Of a stretch of DNA of 44,248 nt, positions 25,927 to 32,808 are shown piece by piece (the first letter of the stretch is position 1; every line of letters starts with the position of its first letter). A program made the translations under genes and the position numbers. The notes below the pieces were generated by a model. That model ran no database searches, was not told the DNA's origin, and was given only the letters and a program-made list of their open reading frames with translations. The stretch lies in NCBI GenBank assembly GCA_900315705.1, contig ONAB01000024.1, forward strand, positions 1 to 44,248, in the 5' to 3' direction. This DNA is from an uncultured Bacteroidales bacterium. GTDB lineage: Bacteria; Bacteroidota; Bacteroidia; Bacteroidales; WCHB1-69.

Positions 25927-27216
25927 TTATAAGACCAACGCGTCGGCCACCACTTCGGCCAACGACTTGATCTCCACATTCAACTTGTACTCGTGGTTGA
26001 TCTGCATCAGCTGATCGACACAGTTGTGGCACGGCGTGATGACCACTTGCGCGCCCGTGGCGGCTATCTGGTCAGCCTTGATTTTGCCCACCTTGAGCCG
26101 GCGCTCGTTGTACTCGCTCATTGCCAGCATACCGCCGCCGCCGCCGCAACAGAAGTTGTCGCTGCCATAAGGCGCCATCTCCACAAAATCCGACACCACC
26201 TGCCGCGTCACATAGCGGAGGGAATTGTACAGACCGCCATTGCGCACAATGTTGCAAGGATCGTGAATGGTGTATTTCTTGGTGTTCAAAGTCTTATCCA
26301 CCTTGATACGCCCCGTTTTGATATACTCCTCCAACTGCTCAATCAGCGTCACCATCTTGAAGTCGGGGTGGGTTTTCAGATAGTTGGGGGCCTCCCAGCG
26401 GAGGGCGCGCGAGCCGTGGCCGCACTCGCCAAGCACCAGAGTATTGCATTTCAGCTTGTGCACCTCATCGAACATCTTCTTTGCGATGGCCGTGGCCTCC
26501 TCGTCGTTGCCGGAGAAATAGCCGTAGTTGGTCACGTCATACATCTCCGTGGAGAGGGTCCAGCTGGCGCCCGCCGCATAGAAAATCTTGGCCGCGGCAG
26601 CAATGGAAAGCGGGAAGAACTTAGGCTCGCGGGGGTTCAGCGTGTACAGAATCTCTTTGCCCTCCTCGTTCAAGGGGATGGTGGCGTTTTCGCCCAGCTC
26701 GTCCTGCAAATCCTCCTGCATCCACTCGATGGTGTCCACGAAATCCTCCGTGGGGATGCCCATATTGTTGCCCGTCTGGATAGCGGCGTCCACTGTGGCC
26801 TGGAGCGTCTGGGGAACCTTGCCCATCGCGGCCAGCATACGGCGGCCAGTGCGCACCACAAAGGGAATGTCCACGCCGATGGAGCAGTGCTTCACGCAGC
26901 GCCCGCACATCGTGCAGGCCCCGAACAGAGAGTCCACCATCTCGGTGATGGTCTCGTCGTCCAGCTCGCGGGCGTGAGTCAGTTTGGGAGCCGTGCGGCC
27001 CAATAATGTGCAATAACGGCGGTAGATGGAGGAGACCGTATCCACCTTCTTGCCCGGGATGTATTTGGATTCCTGAAACGTCTTGTAAAAGAGACAGCTG
27101 GTTTCACACAACCCGCAATGCACGCAGGCGTTGAGGTGTGTGAGCAGTTTGCTGTCGGTGTGCTTGGTCAGAATGTCAATGGCTTTCTGGACATTAGGAG
27201 TGGATTCTGGTGTCAT
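25927..27216 (-). CDS. (Fe-S)-binding oxidoreductase subunit, HdrD/GlpC/DsrK-like
   Basis: 429 residues from ATG 27216. The frame is open further upstream, but that stretch is the promoter and the tRNA terminator. Two 4Fe-4S motifs near the N-terminus are CVHCGLCETSCLF (about 25-37) and CTMCGRCVKHCSIG (about 106). Two cysteine-rich CCG-type domains follow: LGECGHGSRALRWE and DPCNIVRNGGLY with NFCCGGGGGM. These bind an additional cluster and receive electrons in heterodisulfide-reductase-like proteins. It probably passes electrons between a membrane carrier and a soluble partner. No flavin or membrane subunit is adjacent, so the donor and acceptor are unknown. Confidence 0.88.
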   Translation of the reverse strand: MTPESTPNVQKAIDILTKHTDSKLLTHLNACVHCGLCETSCLFYKTFQESKYIPGKKVDTVSSIYRRYCTLLGRTAPKLTHARELDDETITEMVDSLFGACTMCGRCVKHCSIGVDIPFVVRTGRRMLAAMGKVPQTLQATVDAAIQTGNNMGIPTEDFVDTIEWMQEDLQDELGENATIPLNEEGKEILYTLNPREPKFFPLSIAAAAKIFYAAGASWTLSTEMYDVTNYGYFSGNDEEATAIAKKMFDEVHKLKCNTLVLGECGHGSRALRWEAPNYLKTHPDFKMVTLIEQLEEYIKTGRIKVDKTLNTKKYTIHDPCNIVRNGGLYNSLRYVTRQVVSDFVEMAPYGSDNFCCGGGGGMLAMSEYNERRLKVGKIKADQIAATGAQVVITPCHNCVDQLMQINHEYKLNVEIKSLAEVVADALVL

Positions 27217-27237
27217 TGCTTTAAGAATTTGGAGCCG

Positions 27238-27245
27238 CAAAAATA
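27238..27245 (-). promoter_or_regulatory. -7 box of the Fe-S protein gene
   Basis: Minus-strand TATTTTTG followed by CGGCT, 21 bases before the ATG. It begins immediately after the T-run of the tRNA terminator. Confidence 0.7.
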
Positions 27246-27280
27246 CAAAAAAAATGGGGAAGCCGTTGTGGCTTCTCCAT
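27243..27280 (-). terminator. Terminator of tRNA-Arg
   Basis: On the minus strand ATGGAGAAGCC (27280-27270) pairs with GGCTTCCCCAT (27264-27254) around five bases, with one G-U pair, then a T-run. It starts 5 bases after the tRNA CCA end. Confidence 0.88.
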
Positions 27281-27284
27281 TGGA

Positions 27285-27361
27285 TGGTGACCCCGGCGGG
27301 ATTCAAACCCACGACTTTCAGAACCGGAATCTGACGTTCTATTCAGCTGAACTACGGGGCC
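27285..27361 (-). tRNA. tRNA-Arg (anticodon CCG)
   Basis: 77 bases read on the minus strand, with a full cloverleaf. Acceptor GGCCCCG/CGGGGTC with discriminator A and encoded CCA; D arm GTTC...GAAC; anticodon stem TCAGA/TCTGA with loop TTCCGGT (anticodon CCG); five-base variable loop; T arm GTGGG-TTTGAAT-CCCGC. The acceptor has one G-T pair. It is flanked by a -7 box and a terminator. It reads CGG arginine codons. Confidence 0.95.
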
Positions 27362-27373
27362 GATTTGAGGCTG

Positions 27374-27381
27374 CAAAAGTA
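27374..27381 (-). promoter_or_regulatory. -7 box of tRNA-Arg
   Basis: Minus-strand TACTTTTG followed by CAGCC, 12 bases before the mature tRNA 5' end. Confidence 0.7.
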
Positions 27382-27420
27382 CAAAATTTTCACTTAGAAC
27401 ATTATGCTGATTGGGCGTTT

Positions 27421-28248
27421 TTATTGTTCCACGAATTTGATTCTATCCGCCAGTTGGAGAAAGTAGTCGTTGGACCAGATGTCAAGGACGTGAGGATCTG
27501 CAATAAAATCCTTCACATCCGTTTTCACCAGATTAATATCTGTGGAAGCCAATTTGTTGCATAATTTCTGGAAAAAGGTCTCTTTGTCGATCTCTTCTCC
27601 GTTGAATTCCTTGATTCTTGCCTGCAAATGCTTGAAATCTAAAGGAATGTTGTTGCGAATATACCATTCAAAATCAAACCAATCGCGTCCTTTGATTCTC
27701 TGTTGCCAAGCTCTGTAAATAAGTGCGTGCATCTTTCCCGCAAATAGATCAGGCAGTGTGAAACACCTTGTCATAAATGAAAACGGTTCTAAAAGCACTT
27801 TTTGCTCTGTATCAAATTGTAAAGGTGGATCTGTATCCAGTTCAATCTTAATTTTTACGGTTTTCTTAGTTTGGAACTTGATTTCGTATGCTTCAGTGTT
27901 TTCCTTCAAAAAAGCAGACTCCACTCTTCCAAAGATTTTTTTGTCTTTCTTTGTTATAGTTACTGTGAGGCCACACATCTTGAATTCGTTCACGATGGCG
28001 GGAAAGAAGTTCTCCAAATGAATGTCTTCGCGTTTGGCTGTCAAGGAAAAATCCAAATCCTCCGAGAAACGGGGAAGCTGATGAAATATTCGCAAACAAG
28101 TGCCACCATAGAATGCCGCGTAATCAAAAAAACCACCACGATAAAGTCCCCCTAAAACAATCTGTTGCATCACTTCGTGAGAAGCGTTTGGAGTTGATGT
28201 GCCCATTTCTTTAACGTGATTTTCAAGCATCTTTTCATATATTGTCAT
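27421..28248 (-). CDS. AbiEii/AbiGii-family nucleotidyltransferase (toxin)
   Basis: 275 residues. The DNA-polymerase-beta-type nucleotidyltransferase core is YGGTCLRIFHQLPRFSEDLDFSL (about 47-70), containing the GG-T and the Asp-x-Asp metal site. The conserved later motif FAGKMHALIYRAWQQRIKGR / DWFDFEWYI is at about 165-190. AbiEii toxins add nucleotides to tRNA or otherwise use NTPs to stop growth, as the effector of the AbiE abortive-infection / toxin-antitoxin pair. The ATG overlaps the upstream AbiEi stop (ATGA), the standard coupling. It sits next to tRNA-Arg, a common site for accessory genes. Confidence 0.9.
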   Translation of the reverse strand: MTIYEKMLENHVKEMGTSTPNASHEVMQQIVLGGLYRGGFFDYAAFYGGTCLRIFHQLPRFSEDLDFSLTAKREDIHLENFFPAIVNEFKMCGLTVTITKKDKKIFGRVESAFLKENTEAYEIKFQTKKTVKIKIELDTDPPLQFDTEQKVLLEPFSFMTRCFTLPDLFAGKMHALIYRAWQQRIKGRDWFDFEWYIRNNIPLDFKHLQARIKEFNGEEIDKETFFQKLCNKLASTDINLVKTDVKDFIADPHVLDIWSNDYFLQLADRIKFVEQ

Positions 28249-28877
28249 TGTTGTATGATTTTTATGAGGTTATTTAAAATTGTTCTTTTCTCGCCTTGTT
28301 CTGCACAGGATTCAATGATTTTTACATCAAAATGTGATAATGAATCCATATCTAATCGGAGATCTTCTTCCAAGTATTGCCACAATCTTTTCAAAGATCG
28401 GTTTGGTATATAGCTGTCATAGAGGATGAAATCGCACAATGCTTTTTCAGGAGAGGCTATTATAAATGAAACCCCACCTTCTTTGACGATTCTTAGCCCT
28501 ATACTGAAATAGGGGACTTTAACCTGATAGTAATCAAAAATGCCCAAAGGAGTATCAAATGACCGCGAACGCTTGATTGTGACTGAGGTCATACGATGTA
28601 CCTGTTCAGGAATCAGTCCATACCAACGCAACGCCCAGCGAAGGGAAACGTAAGAAGGACCATAAATGTGGTTCGCACATAGCGGTGCACTGATAGGCTT
28701 TCCACTGATTTCTGGGTTCACTACGTACAATCCTCGCTTCAGCCGGATAAGATCGCCTTCCTTTTCCAAAGATTGAATCTTCTTTGAAGGCACACCTAAC
28801 TGCCTATAGTTCGATTCAATCATCTTACCATAAACAGGCACATTTTCATATTGCAAAAGTGGGTTCTTTTTCATCAT
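28245..28877 (-). CDS. AbiEi-family antitoxin / transcriptional regulator
   Basis: 210 residues. An N-terminal winged helix (YRQLGVPSKKIQSLEKEGDLIRLKRGLYVV, about 25-55) matches the DNA-binding domain of AbiEi antitoxins. The C-terminal antitoxin domain has GPSYVSLRWALRWYGLIPE, a TPLGIFDYYQV-type strand and ASPEKALCDFIL. It counters the AbiEii toxin and represses the operon by binding inverted repeats; a 17-bp inverted repeat is present at its own promoter. Two Met codons open the frame, and either could be used. Confidence 0.9.
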   Translation of the reverse strand: MMKKNPLLQYENVPVYGKMIESNYRQLGVPSKKIQSLEKEGDLIRLKRGLYVVNPEISGKPISAPLCANHIYGPSYVSLRWALRWYGLIPEQVHRMTSVTIKRSRSFDTPLGIFDYYQVKVPYFSIGLRIVKEGGVSFIIASPEKALCDFILYDSYIPNRSLKRLWQYLEEDLRLDMDSLSHFDVKIIESCAEQGEKRTILNNLIKIIQQ

Positions 28878-28893
28878 CTAATAATCACGGCTG

Positions 28894-28953
28894 CAAAAAT
28901 ACAAAATTTTGCATAGAAAGAGAAATATTTCTTCTTTTTCTATGCAAAATTTT
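28894..28953 (-). promoter_or_regulatory. abiE promoter with 17-bp inverted repeat (probable AbiEi operator)
   Basis: Minus-strand -7 box TATTTTTG (28901-28894) followed by CAGCC, 16 bases before the AbiEi ATG. Directly upstream, AAAATTTTGCATAGAAA (28903-28919) and TTTCTATGCAAAATTTT (28937-28953) are exact reverse complements. A smaller inner repeat, GAAATATTTC, lies in the 17-bp spacer. The arms cover the -10 to -60 region, as expected for autorepression by the antitoxin. Confidence 0.8.
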
Positions 28954-28997
28954 ACACACTTACAAAACACCATCGAGGATAAAATCGTGGATGGAAT

Positions 28998-29035
28998 AAA
29001 AAAAGTAGGGGGCGATGATGCACATCGTCCCCTAC
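28998..29035 (-). terminator. Terminator of the serC-serA operon
   Basis: Minus-strand stem from GTAGGGGACGATG (29035-29023) and CATCGCCCCCTAC (29017-29005), 13 bp with one G-U pair and a 5-nt loop, followed by seven or more T. It lies 28 bases after the serA stop. Confidence 0.88.
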
Positions 29036-29063
29036 CCTATTGTTGAAATCCGGAGTTCAACGA

Positions 29064-29981
29064 TTATTTGTTGACCTGGAATTTCTTGTCGCCATTGACG
29101 AAGAAGTTGACAATCTGGTTGGCGGCGGCCAAACCAGCGTTGATGTTGGCCTCGGCGGTCTCGGCACCCTGCTTTTTCGGGGTGGCGAAGAAGCGCTTCT
29201 CAAACTTGCTGAACTCTTCCATAGCGTCGGGAGCGATGTCGGTGCAATATTTGAGGTCCTCGCGCTCTGCCATCAAAGCGATGAGCTCTTCCTCGTTGAT
29301 GACCTCCTTGCGGGCGGTGTTGATCACGCAGCCGCCTTTGGGCATCAGGCCGACCAAAGCCTTGTTGATGGACTTCTTGGTCTGGTCGTTGGCCGGGATG
29401 TGCAGGGAGATGTAGTTGCAGTTCTTGTACATCTCTTCGAGGGTAGCCGGGACAACGACGCCTTCGGCTTCCATCTTCTCTTTCGGCACGAACGGGTCGA
29501 AGGCCCAGACTTCCATACCGAGGGCGCGGGCCTTTTCAGCCACGAGACGACCCACGTTGCCGTAAGCCTGGATACCGACCTTCTTGCCCTTCAGCTCAGC
29601 ACCGGTGCCGGGTTTGAAGGTGTTGCGGGCCATATAGATCATCATACCGATGGCAAGTTCAGCCACGGCGTTGGAGTTCTGGCCGGGGGTGTTCATCGCC
29701 ACGATGTTGTTGGCGGTGCAAGCGGCCAGGTCAAGGTTGTCGAAGCCGGCGCCGGCGCGCACCACGACCTTGAGGTTCTTGGCGGCGTCCACCACTTGGG
29801 CCGTCACCTTATCGGAACGCACAATCAGAGCGTCCACATCTGCCACGGCAGCGTACAACTCCTCAGCGGTTTCATATTTTTCCAATAATGCCAATTCATA
29901 GCCGGCTTTTTCCACGATAGCGCGAATGCCATCCACAGCGGCCTTGGCGAAAGGTTTTTGGGTTGCAACTAATACTTTCAT
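29064..29981 (-). CDS. serA: D-3-phosphoglycerate dehydrogenase (Bacteroidales type, no ACT domain)
   Basis: First step of serine synthesis: 3-phosphoglycerate to 3-phosphohydroxypyruvate with NAD. 305 residues, the short form without the C-terminal ACT regulatory domain. VVVRAGAGFDNLDLAA (catalytic Arg region) and a Rossmann domain are visible. The dinucleotide loop reads VGIQAYGNVGR, so the first Gly of GxGxxG is Ala. Near the C-terminus the position of the usual catalytic-His motif TPHxGGST reads TPKKQGAETAEAN, without the His. Context (serC upstream, same strand) still supports SerA. It lies downstream of a four-helix-bundle gene inserted between serC and serA. Confidence 0.85.
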   Translation of the reverse strand: MKVLVATQKPFAKAAVDGIRAIVEKAGYELALLEKYETAEELYAAVADVDALIVRSDKVTAQVVDAAKNLKVVVRAGAGFDNLDLAACTANNIVAMNTPGQNSNAVAELAIGMMIYMARNTFKPGTGAELKGKKVGIQAYGNVGRLVAEKARALGMEVWAFDPFVPKEKMEAEGVVVPATLEEMYKNCNYISLHIPANDQTKKSINKALVGLMPKGGCVINTARKEVINEEELIALMAEREDLKYCTDIAPDAMEEFSKFEKRFFATPKKQGAETAEANINAGLAAANQIVNFFVNGDKKFQVNK

Positions 29982-30014
29982 TATTCTTTGGTGTTTATTC
30001 GTTTAAATTCTGAA

Positions 30015-30046
30015 AACTAAGAAATTAAGAAGTTAAGAAATTAAGA
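30015..30046. repeat. Octamer array (AAYTAAGA), left flank of the four-helix-bundle gene
   Basis: AACTAAGA AATTAAGA AGTTAAGA AATTAAGA: four tandem 8-bp units on the plus strand. The stop codon of the minus-strand four-helix-bundle gene (30041-30043) is made from the last unit. It is nearly identical to 13479-13508. Confidence 0.85.
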
Positions 30047-30415
30047 ATCTCCGCTCTTGTTCTTTCTGGATTTTATGGTTTTAAGACTTCGAGTAAGCAG
30101 TGTGATTATCTCGTCCGTGTCTTTCAACATACTCTCCGCTTGTTCTGGAGTTAAATAATCTGTGTCTCTCAGCAATCTTAACCAATAATGTGTCTCCTTT
30201 GCTTCTTTCAGGGAAATATGCATTTTGGCTATAAAATCCTTATCCGATTGTGCTCCAGAGGCTTCTTCTATATTCGCCCCTATAGATGTGCCACAACGAA
30301 TAATCTGCTTGGAGATATTATACTCGCTTTTTTCACCTTGAAGAAATTTCGTGAGATTCACAATCCTTATGGCAAAAAGATAGCTTTTATCTTTCAAAAC
30401 ACTCTTTTTTGCCAT
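30041..30415 (-). CDS. Four-helix-bundle protein (bS23 / 23S rRNA intervening-sequence / Avd-like family)
   Basis: 124 residues. It matches the four-helix-bundle family in its helix pattern and in the central signature IIRCGTSIGANIEEASGAQS (about 38-57), followed by FIAKMHISLKEAKETHYWL and an acidic-basic C-terminal helix. Family members are encoded in 23S rRNA intervening sequences, occur as Avd in diversity-generating retroelements, and very often stand alone with unknown function. No reverse transcriptase or template repeat is nearby. Both its start and stop codons abut or lie in octamer arrays arranged as inverted repeats, so it looks like a discrete inserted cassette between serC and serA. 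Confidence 0.88.
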   Translation of the reverse strand: MAKKSVLKDKSYLFAIRIVNLTKFLQGEKSEYNISKQIIRCGTSIGANIEEASGAQSDKDFIAKMHISLKEAKETHYWLRLLRDTDYLTPEQAESMLKDTDEIITLLTRSLKTIKSRKNKSGDS

Positions 30416-30453
30416 AATTTCTTAGTTTCTTAGTTTCTTAATTTCTTAATTCG
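30416..30453. repeat. Octamer array, right flank, inverted relative to the left
   Basis: Read on the minus strand: AATTAAGA AATTAAGA AACTAAGA AACTAAGA AATT, directly joined to the ATG of the four-helix-bundle gene with no base between. The other end is 3 bp from the serC stop codon (30457-30459). Together with 30015-30046 it forms an inverted pair around the gene. Confidence 0.85.
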
Positions 30454-30456
30454 TTA

Positions 30457-31575
30457 CTATTTGTTCGCCTTCTCAAACTCTTGCATACAAGCCACGAGTG
30501 CTTCGACGTCTTCCACGGTGCAAGCGTTGTAGAGGGAAGCGCGGAAGCCGCCGACGGAACGGTGACCCTTGATGCCCACCATACCTTGCTCCTTGGCGAA
30601 AGCCATAAAAGCGTCCTGCTTGTCTTCGTAACCCGGGGCCATCACCCAGCAGTGGTTCATAATGGAACGGTCGGCCTTGTCAGCGACGGTGCCCACGAAC
30701 ATACTGTTGCGGTCGATTTCCTCGTACAGGAGGTTGGATTTCTTCATATTGATCTTGTTCATCTCCTCAACGCCGCCGATGGTGTTCTTCAGCCAGGTGA
30801 GGGTTTCGTGCATCACGAAGATGGGCAGCACGGGAGGCGTGTTGAACATAGAGATGTTCTTGGCTTCCTCAGCAGCGTGCGTGCGATAGTCCACCATCGT
30901 GGGCAGCGGATTCATATAGGCGCGGTCGCCAATCTGGCCGAGGATGTCCTTGCGCACGATGACGAAAGTGACACCGGCAGGGCCGACGTTCTTCTGGGCA
31001 CCACCGTAGATGAGACCGTATTTGGTCACATCGACGGGACGGCTCATAATGTCGGAGCTCATATCGGCGACGAGCATCACGTTGTTACACTCCTCAGCGG
31101 TGAAGTCCTTGCGGATTTCCGTACCGTAGATGGTGTTGTTCGTGGTGATGTGGAAATAGTCGGCGTCGGCGGGAACGGTCCAACCTTTCGGGATGTAGTT
31201 GTAGGTCTTGTCTTCAGAGGAGGCGACGATCTCCACCTTACCGAAGTTCTTGGCTTCCTTGGCGGATTTCTTAGCCCAAACGCCAGTCTGCAGATAGGCG
31301 GCTTTCGTCTTCAACAGGTTGGCAGGCACAGTGAAGAACTGGGTGCTGGCACCACCACCGAGGAAGAGCACCTCGTAGTTGTCGGGGATGTTGAGAAGGT
31401 CACGCCACAACTGACGGGTCTCAGCCATAACGCGTTCCCAACCCGGAGTACGGTGGGAAATCTCCATCAAACCGATACCGGTGTTGTCAAAATTGCGGAT
31501 TGCGTTGATCGTAGATTCAACGGCTTCTTTCGGAAGGACGCACGGTCCTGCATTAAAATTATGTACTTGCTTCAT
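30457..31575 (-). CDS. serC: Phosphoserine aminotransferase
   Basis: PLP enzyme that converts 3-phosphohydroxypyruvate and glutamate to phosphoserine and 2-oxoglutarate. 372 residues, full length. It begins MKQVHNFNAGPCVLP, and has the phosphate-binding region LFLGGGASTQF, the PLP Asp in VADMSSDIMSRP, and the Schiff-base Lys in YGGAQKNVGPAGVT (about 195). It has its own promoter and is the first gene of the serC-(cassette)-serA unit. Confidence 0.96.
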   Translation of the reverse strand: MKQVHNFNAGPCVLPKEAVESTINAIRNFDNTGIGLMEISHRTPGWERVMAETRQLWRDLLNIPDNYEVLFLGGGASTQFFTVPANLLKTKAAYLQTGVWAKKSAKEAKNFGKVEIVASSEDKTYNYIPKGWTVPADADYFHITTNNTIYGTEIRKDFTAEECNNVMLVADMSSDIMSRPVDVTKYGLIYGGAQKNVGPAGVTFVIVRKDILGQIGDRAYMNPLPTMVDYRTHAAEEAKNISMFNTPPVLPIFVMHETLTWLKNTIGGVEEMNKINMKKSNLLYEEIDRNSMFVGTVADKADRSIMNHCWVMAPGYEDKQDAFMAFAKEQGMVGIKGHRSVGGFRASLYNACTVEDVEALVACMQEFEKANK

Positions 31576-31630
31576 AATTAAGATATTATGGTTATTTTTA
31601 TGATGATTATTTTTGTTTTTTAAAACGTGG

Positions 31631-31638
31631 CAAAGATA
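31631..31638 (-). promoter_or_regulatory. -7 box of the serC operon
   Basis: Minus-strand TATCTTTG followed by CCACG, 55 bases before the serC ATG, in a 139-bp AT-rich gap after the lytic transglycosylase gene. Confidence 0.65.
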
Positions 31639-31714
31639 CTAAATCAACTTCATATCTCAATACCTCGCAGAAAATATATTTTAACACTTTTTTTTACGCC
31701 TTTTTAGTACAAAA

Positions 31715-32710
31715 TTACTCTTTGTTTACCTCTTCAGGCGTGCCAATCTTCAAATAGGGGTTCTCCACCTTTTTAAGCAGATGCTTGTGACTTTGCGAGG
31801 CCTTCTCGGGCAACAGCAGCGTGTAGCTCTTGCCTGCGGCCACCGTCAGCTTGTTGTTCTTGATCCACGGGTTGAGATTGCGCAACTCCCGGTAGGTAAC
31901 GCCCTGTTCCTGTGCATATTTGGGCAAGCTGGGAATGGATTCCGTGACTTTCACCTCGCGGCAGGCCACGGGAAGATACTGCTCGGCCGGGCACATCTCC
32001 ACCCCGTACAATTGCGGGTTTTCAAATATCAACTTAAAGGAGATGATGCGATAAAGATAACGGGAGGTTTCACTGTTGAGCCATAAATCCCAGAAATTGT
32101 GGCAGTTCTGGTCCTCGATGGCGGCAGCAAGTCCGCCCTCTCCCCTATTGTACGCGGCAGCGGCCAGCGACCAGCTTCCAAACTGGTTTTTACATTTTTT
32201 AAGATACTTGCAGGCCGCACGGGTGGCCTTTTCAAGATGGCACCGCTCGTCCACATCATTGGAAATCTCCAGGCCATAAACCTTCGCGGTGGAGGGAATG
32301 AACTGCCAGTAACCGCCAGCGCCCGCGGGCGAGGTGACGTTCTCCAAGCCGCTCTCGGCCACGCACAGGTACTTGAAATCCTCCGGCACACCCTCCTCTT
32401 TCAAAATCCGCTCAATCACGGGAAACACGCGCGCCGACAGCTTCATAATCCGGATGGTCTTGGAGTGCTGGTAGCAGTTGACCACCAACTCGCGATCCAA
32501 CGCCTCACGCACCCAATAGATATCCATCGGCACCTCTTCGCCCGCGAAGTTGACCTTCTTGGGCAAGGGCGGCGAGGTGAGCTTGTTGGCGTAATAGTTC
32601 GGCTGCTCTTCGCACTGTTTCTGCGTGACTGCATAGCCTACCGTGAACCCGATGCCCCCTGTGAGCAAGGCGGCGAGAATGAGAATAAGGACAAGTGTGC
32701 GTTTTTTCAT
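31715..32710 (-). CDS. Membrane-anchored lytic transglycosylase (MltD-like)
   Basis: 331 residues. An N-terminal membrane anchor (TLVLILILAALLTGGIGFTVG, about 4-24) is followed by an SLT (goose-lysozyme-like) domain at about 85-230. The catalytic Glu is in CVAESGLENVTSPAG, with GYWQFIPSTAKVYGLEI and AAYNRGEGGL. The C-terminal portion (about 240-315) is a LysM-like cell-wall-binding segment (YLPVACREVKVTES, GVTYRELRNLNPWIKNNKL). It cleaves peptidoglycan glycan strands in the periplasm, yielding 1,6-anhydromuropeptides. No -7 box was recognised before it. Confidence 0.9.
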   Translation of the reverse strand: MKKRTLVLILILAALLTGGIGFTVGYAVTQKQCEEQPNYYANKLTSPPLPKKVNFAGEEVPMDIYWVREALDRELVVNCYQHSKTIRIMKLSARVFPVIERILKEEGVPEDFKYLCVAESGLENVTSPAGAGGYWQFIPSTAKVYGLEISNDVDERCHLEKATRAACKYLKKCKNQFGSWSLAAAAYNRGEGGLAAAIEDQNCHNFWDLWLNSETSRYLYRIISFKLIFENPQLYGVEMCPAEQYLPVACREVKVTESIPSLPKYAQEQGVTYRELRNLNPWIKNNKLTVAAGKSYTLLLPEKASQSHKHLLKKVENPYLKIGTPEEVNKE

Positions 32711-32737
32711 CTTTTGGTATGCTTATGTGTACGGAAC

Positions 32738-32775
32738 AAAAAGGAGGCTGTCATATCCGACGGCCTCCCTTTTTA
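32738..32775 (-). terminator. Terminator of the MFS transporter gene
   Basis: Minus-strand stem AAAGGGAGGC...GCCTCCTTTTT with a ~14-nt loop, between the transporter stop (32809) and the transglycosylase start (32710). A- and T-runs on the two sides suggest function in either direction. Confidence 0.8.
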
Positions 32776-32808
32776 TTGGTTTTTGATTATATCCGGTCGT
32801 CGCGAGGC

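Noticed and set aside
25993-27006. 337-codon plus-strand frame antisense to the Fe-S protein
   Set aside because: No recognisable features. The minus-strand gene has four clear cysteine motifs.
29982-30014. Separate promoter for serA
   Set aside because: No TAnnTTTG box between the four-helix-bundle cassette and the serA ATG. Expression from the serC promoter is simpler.
30041-30415. Diversity-generating retroelement built around an Avd-like protein
   Set aside because: The four-helix-bundle family includes Avd, but no reverse transcriptase or template/variable repeat is present.
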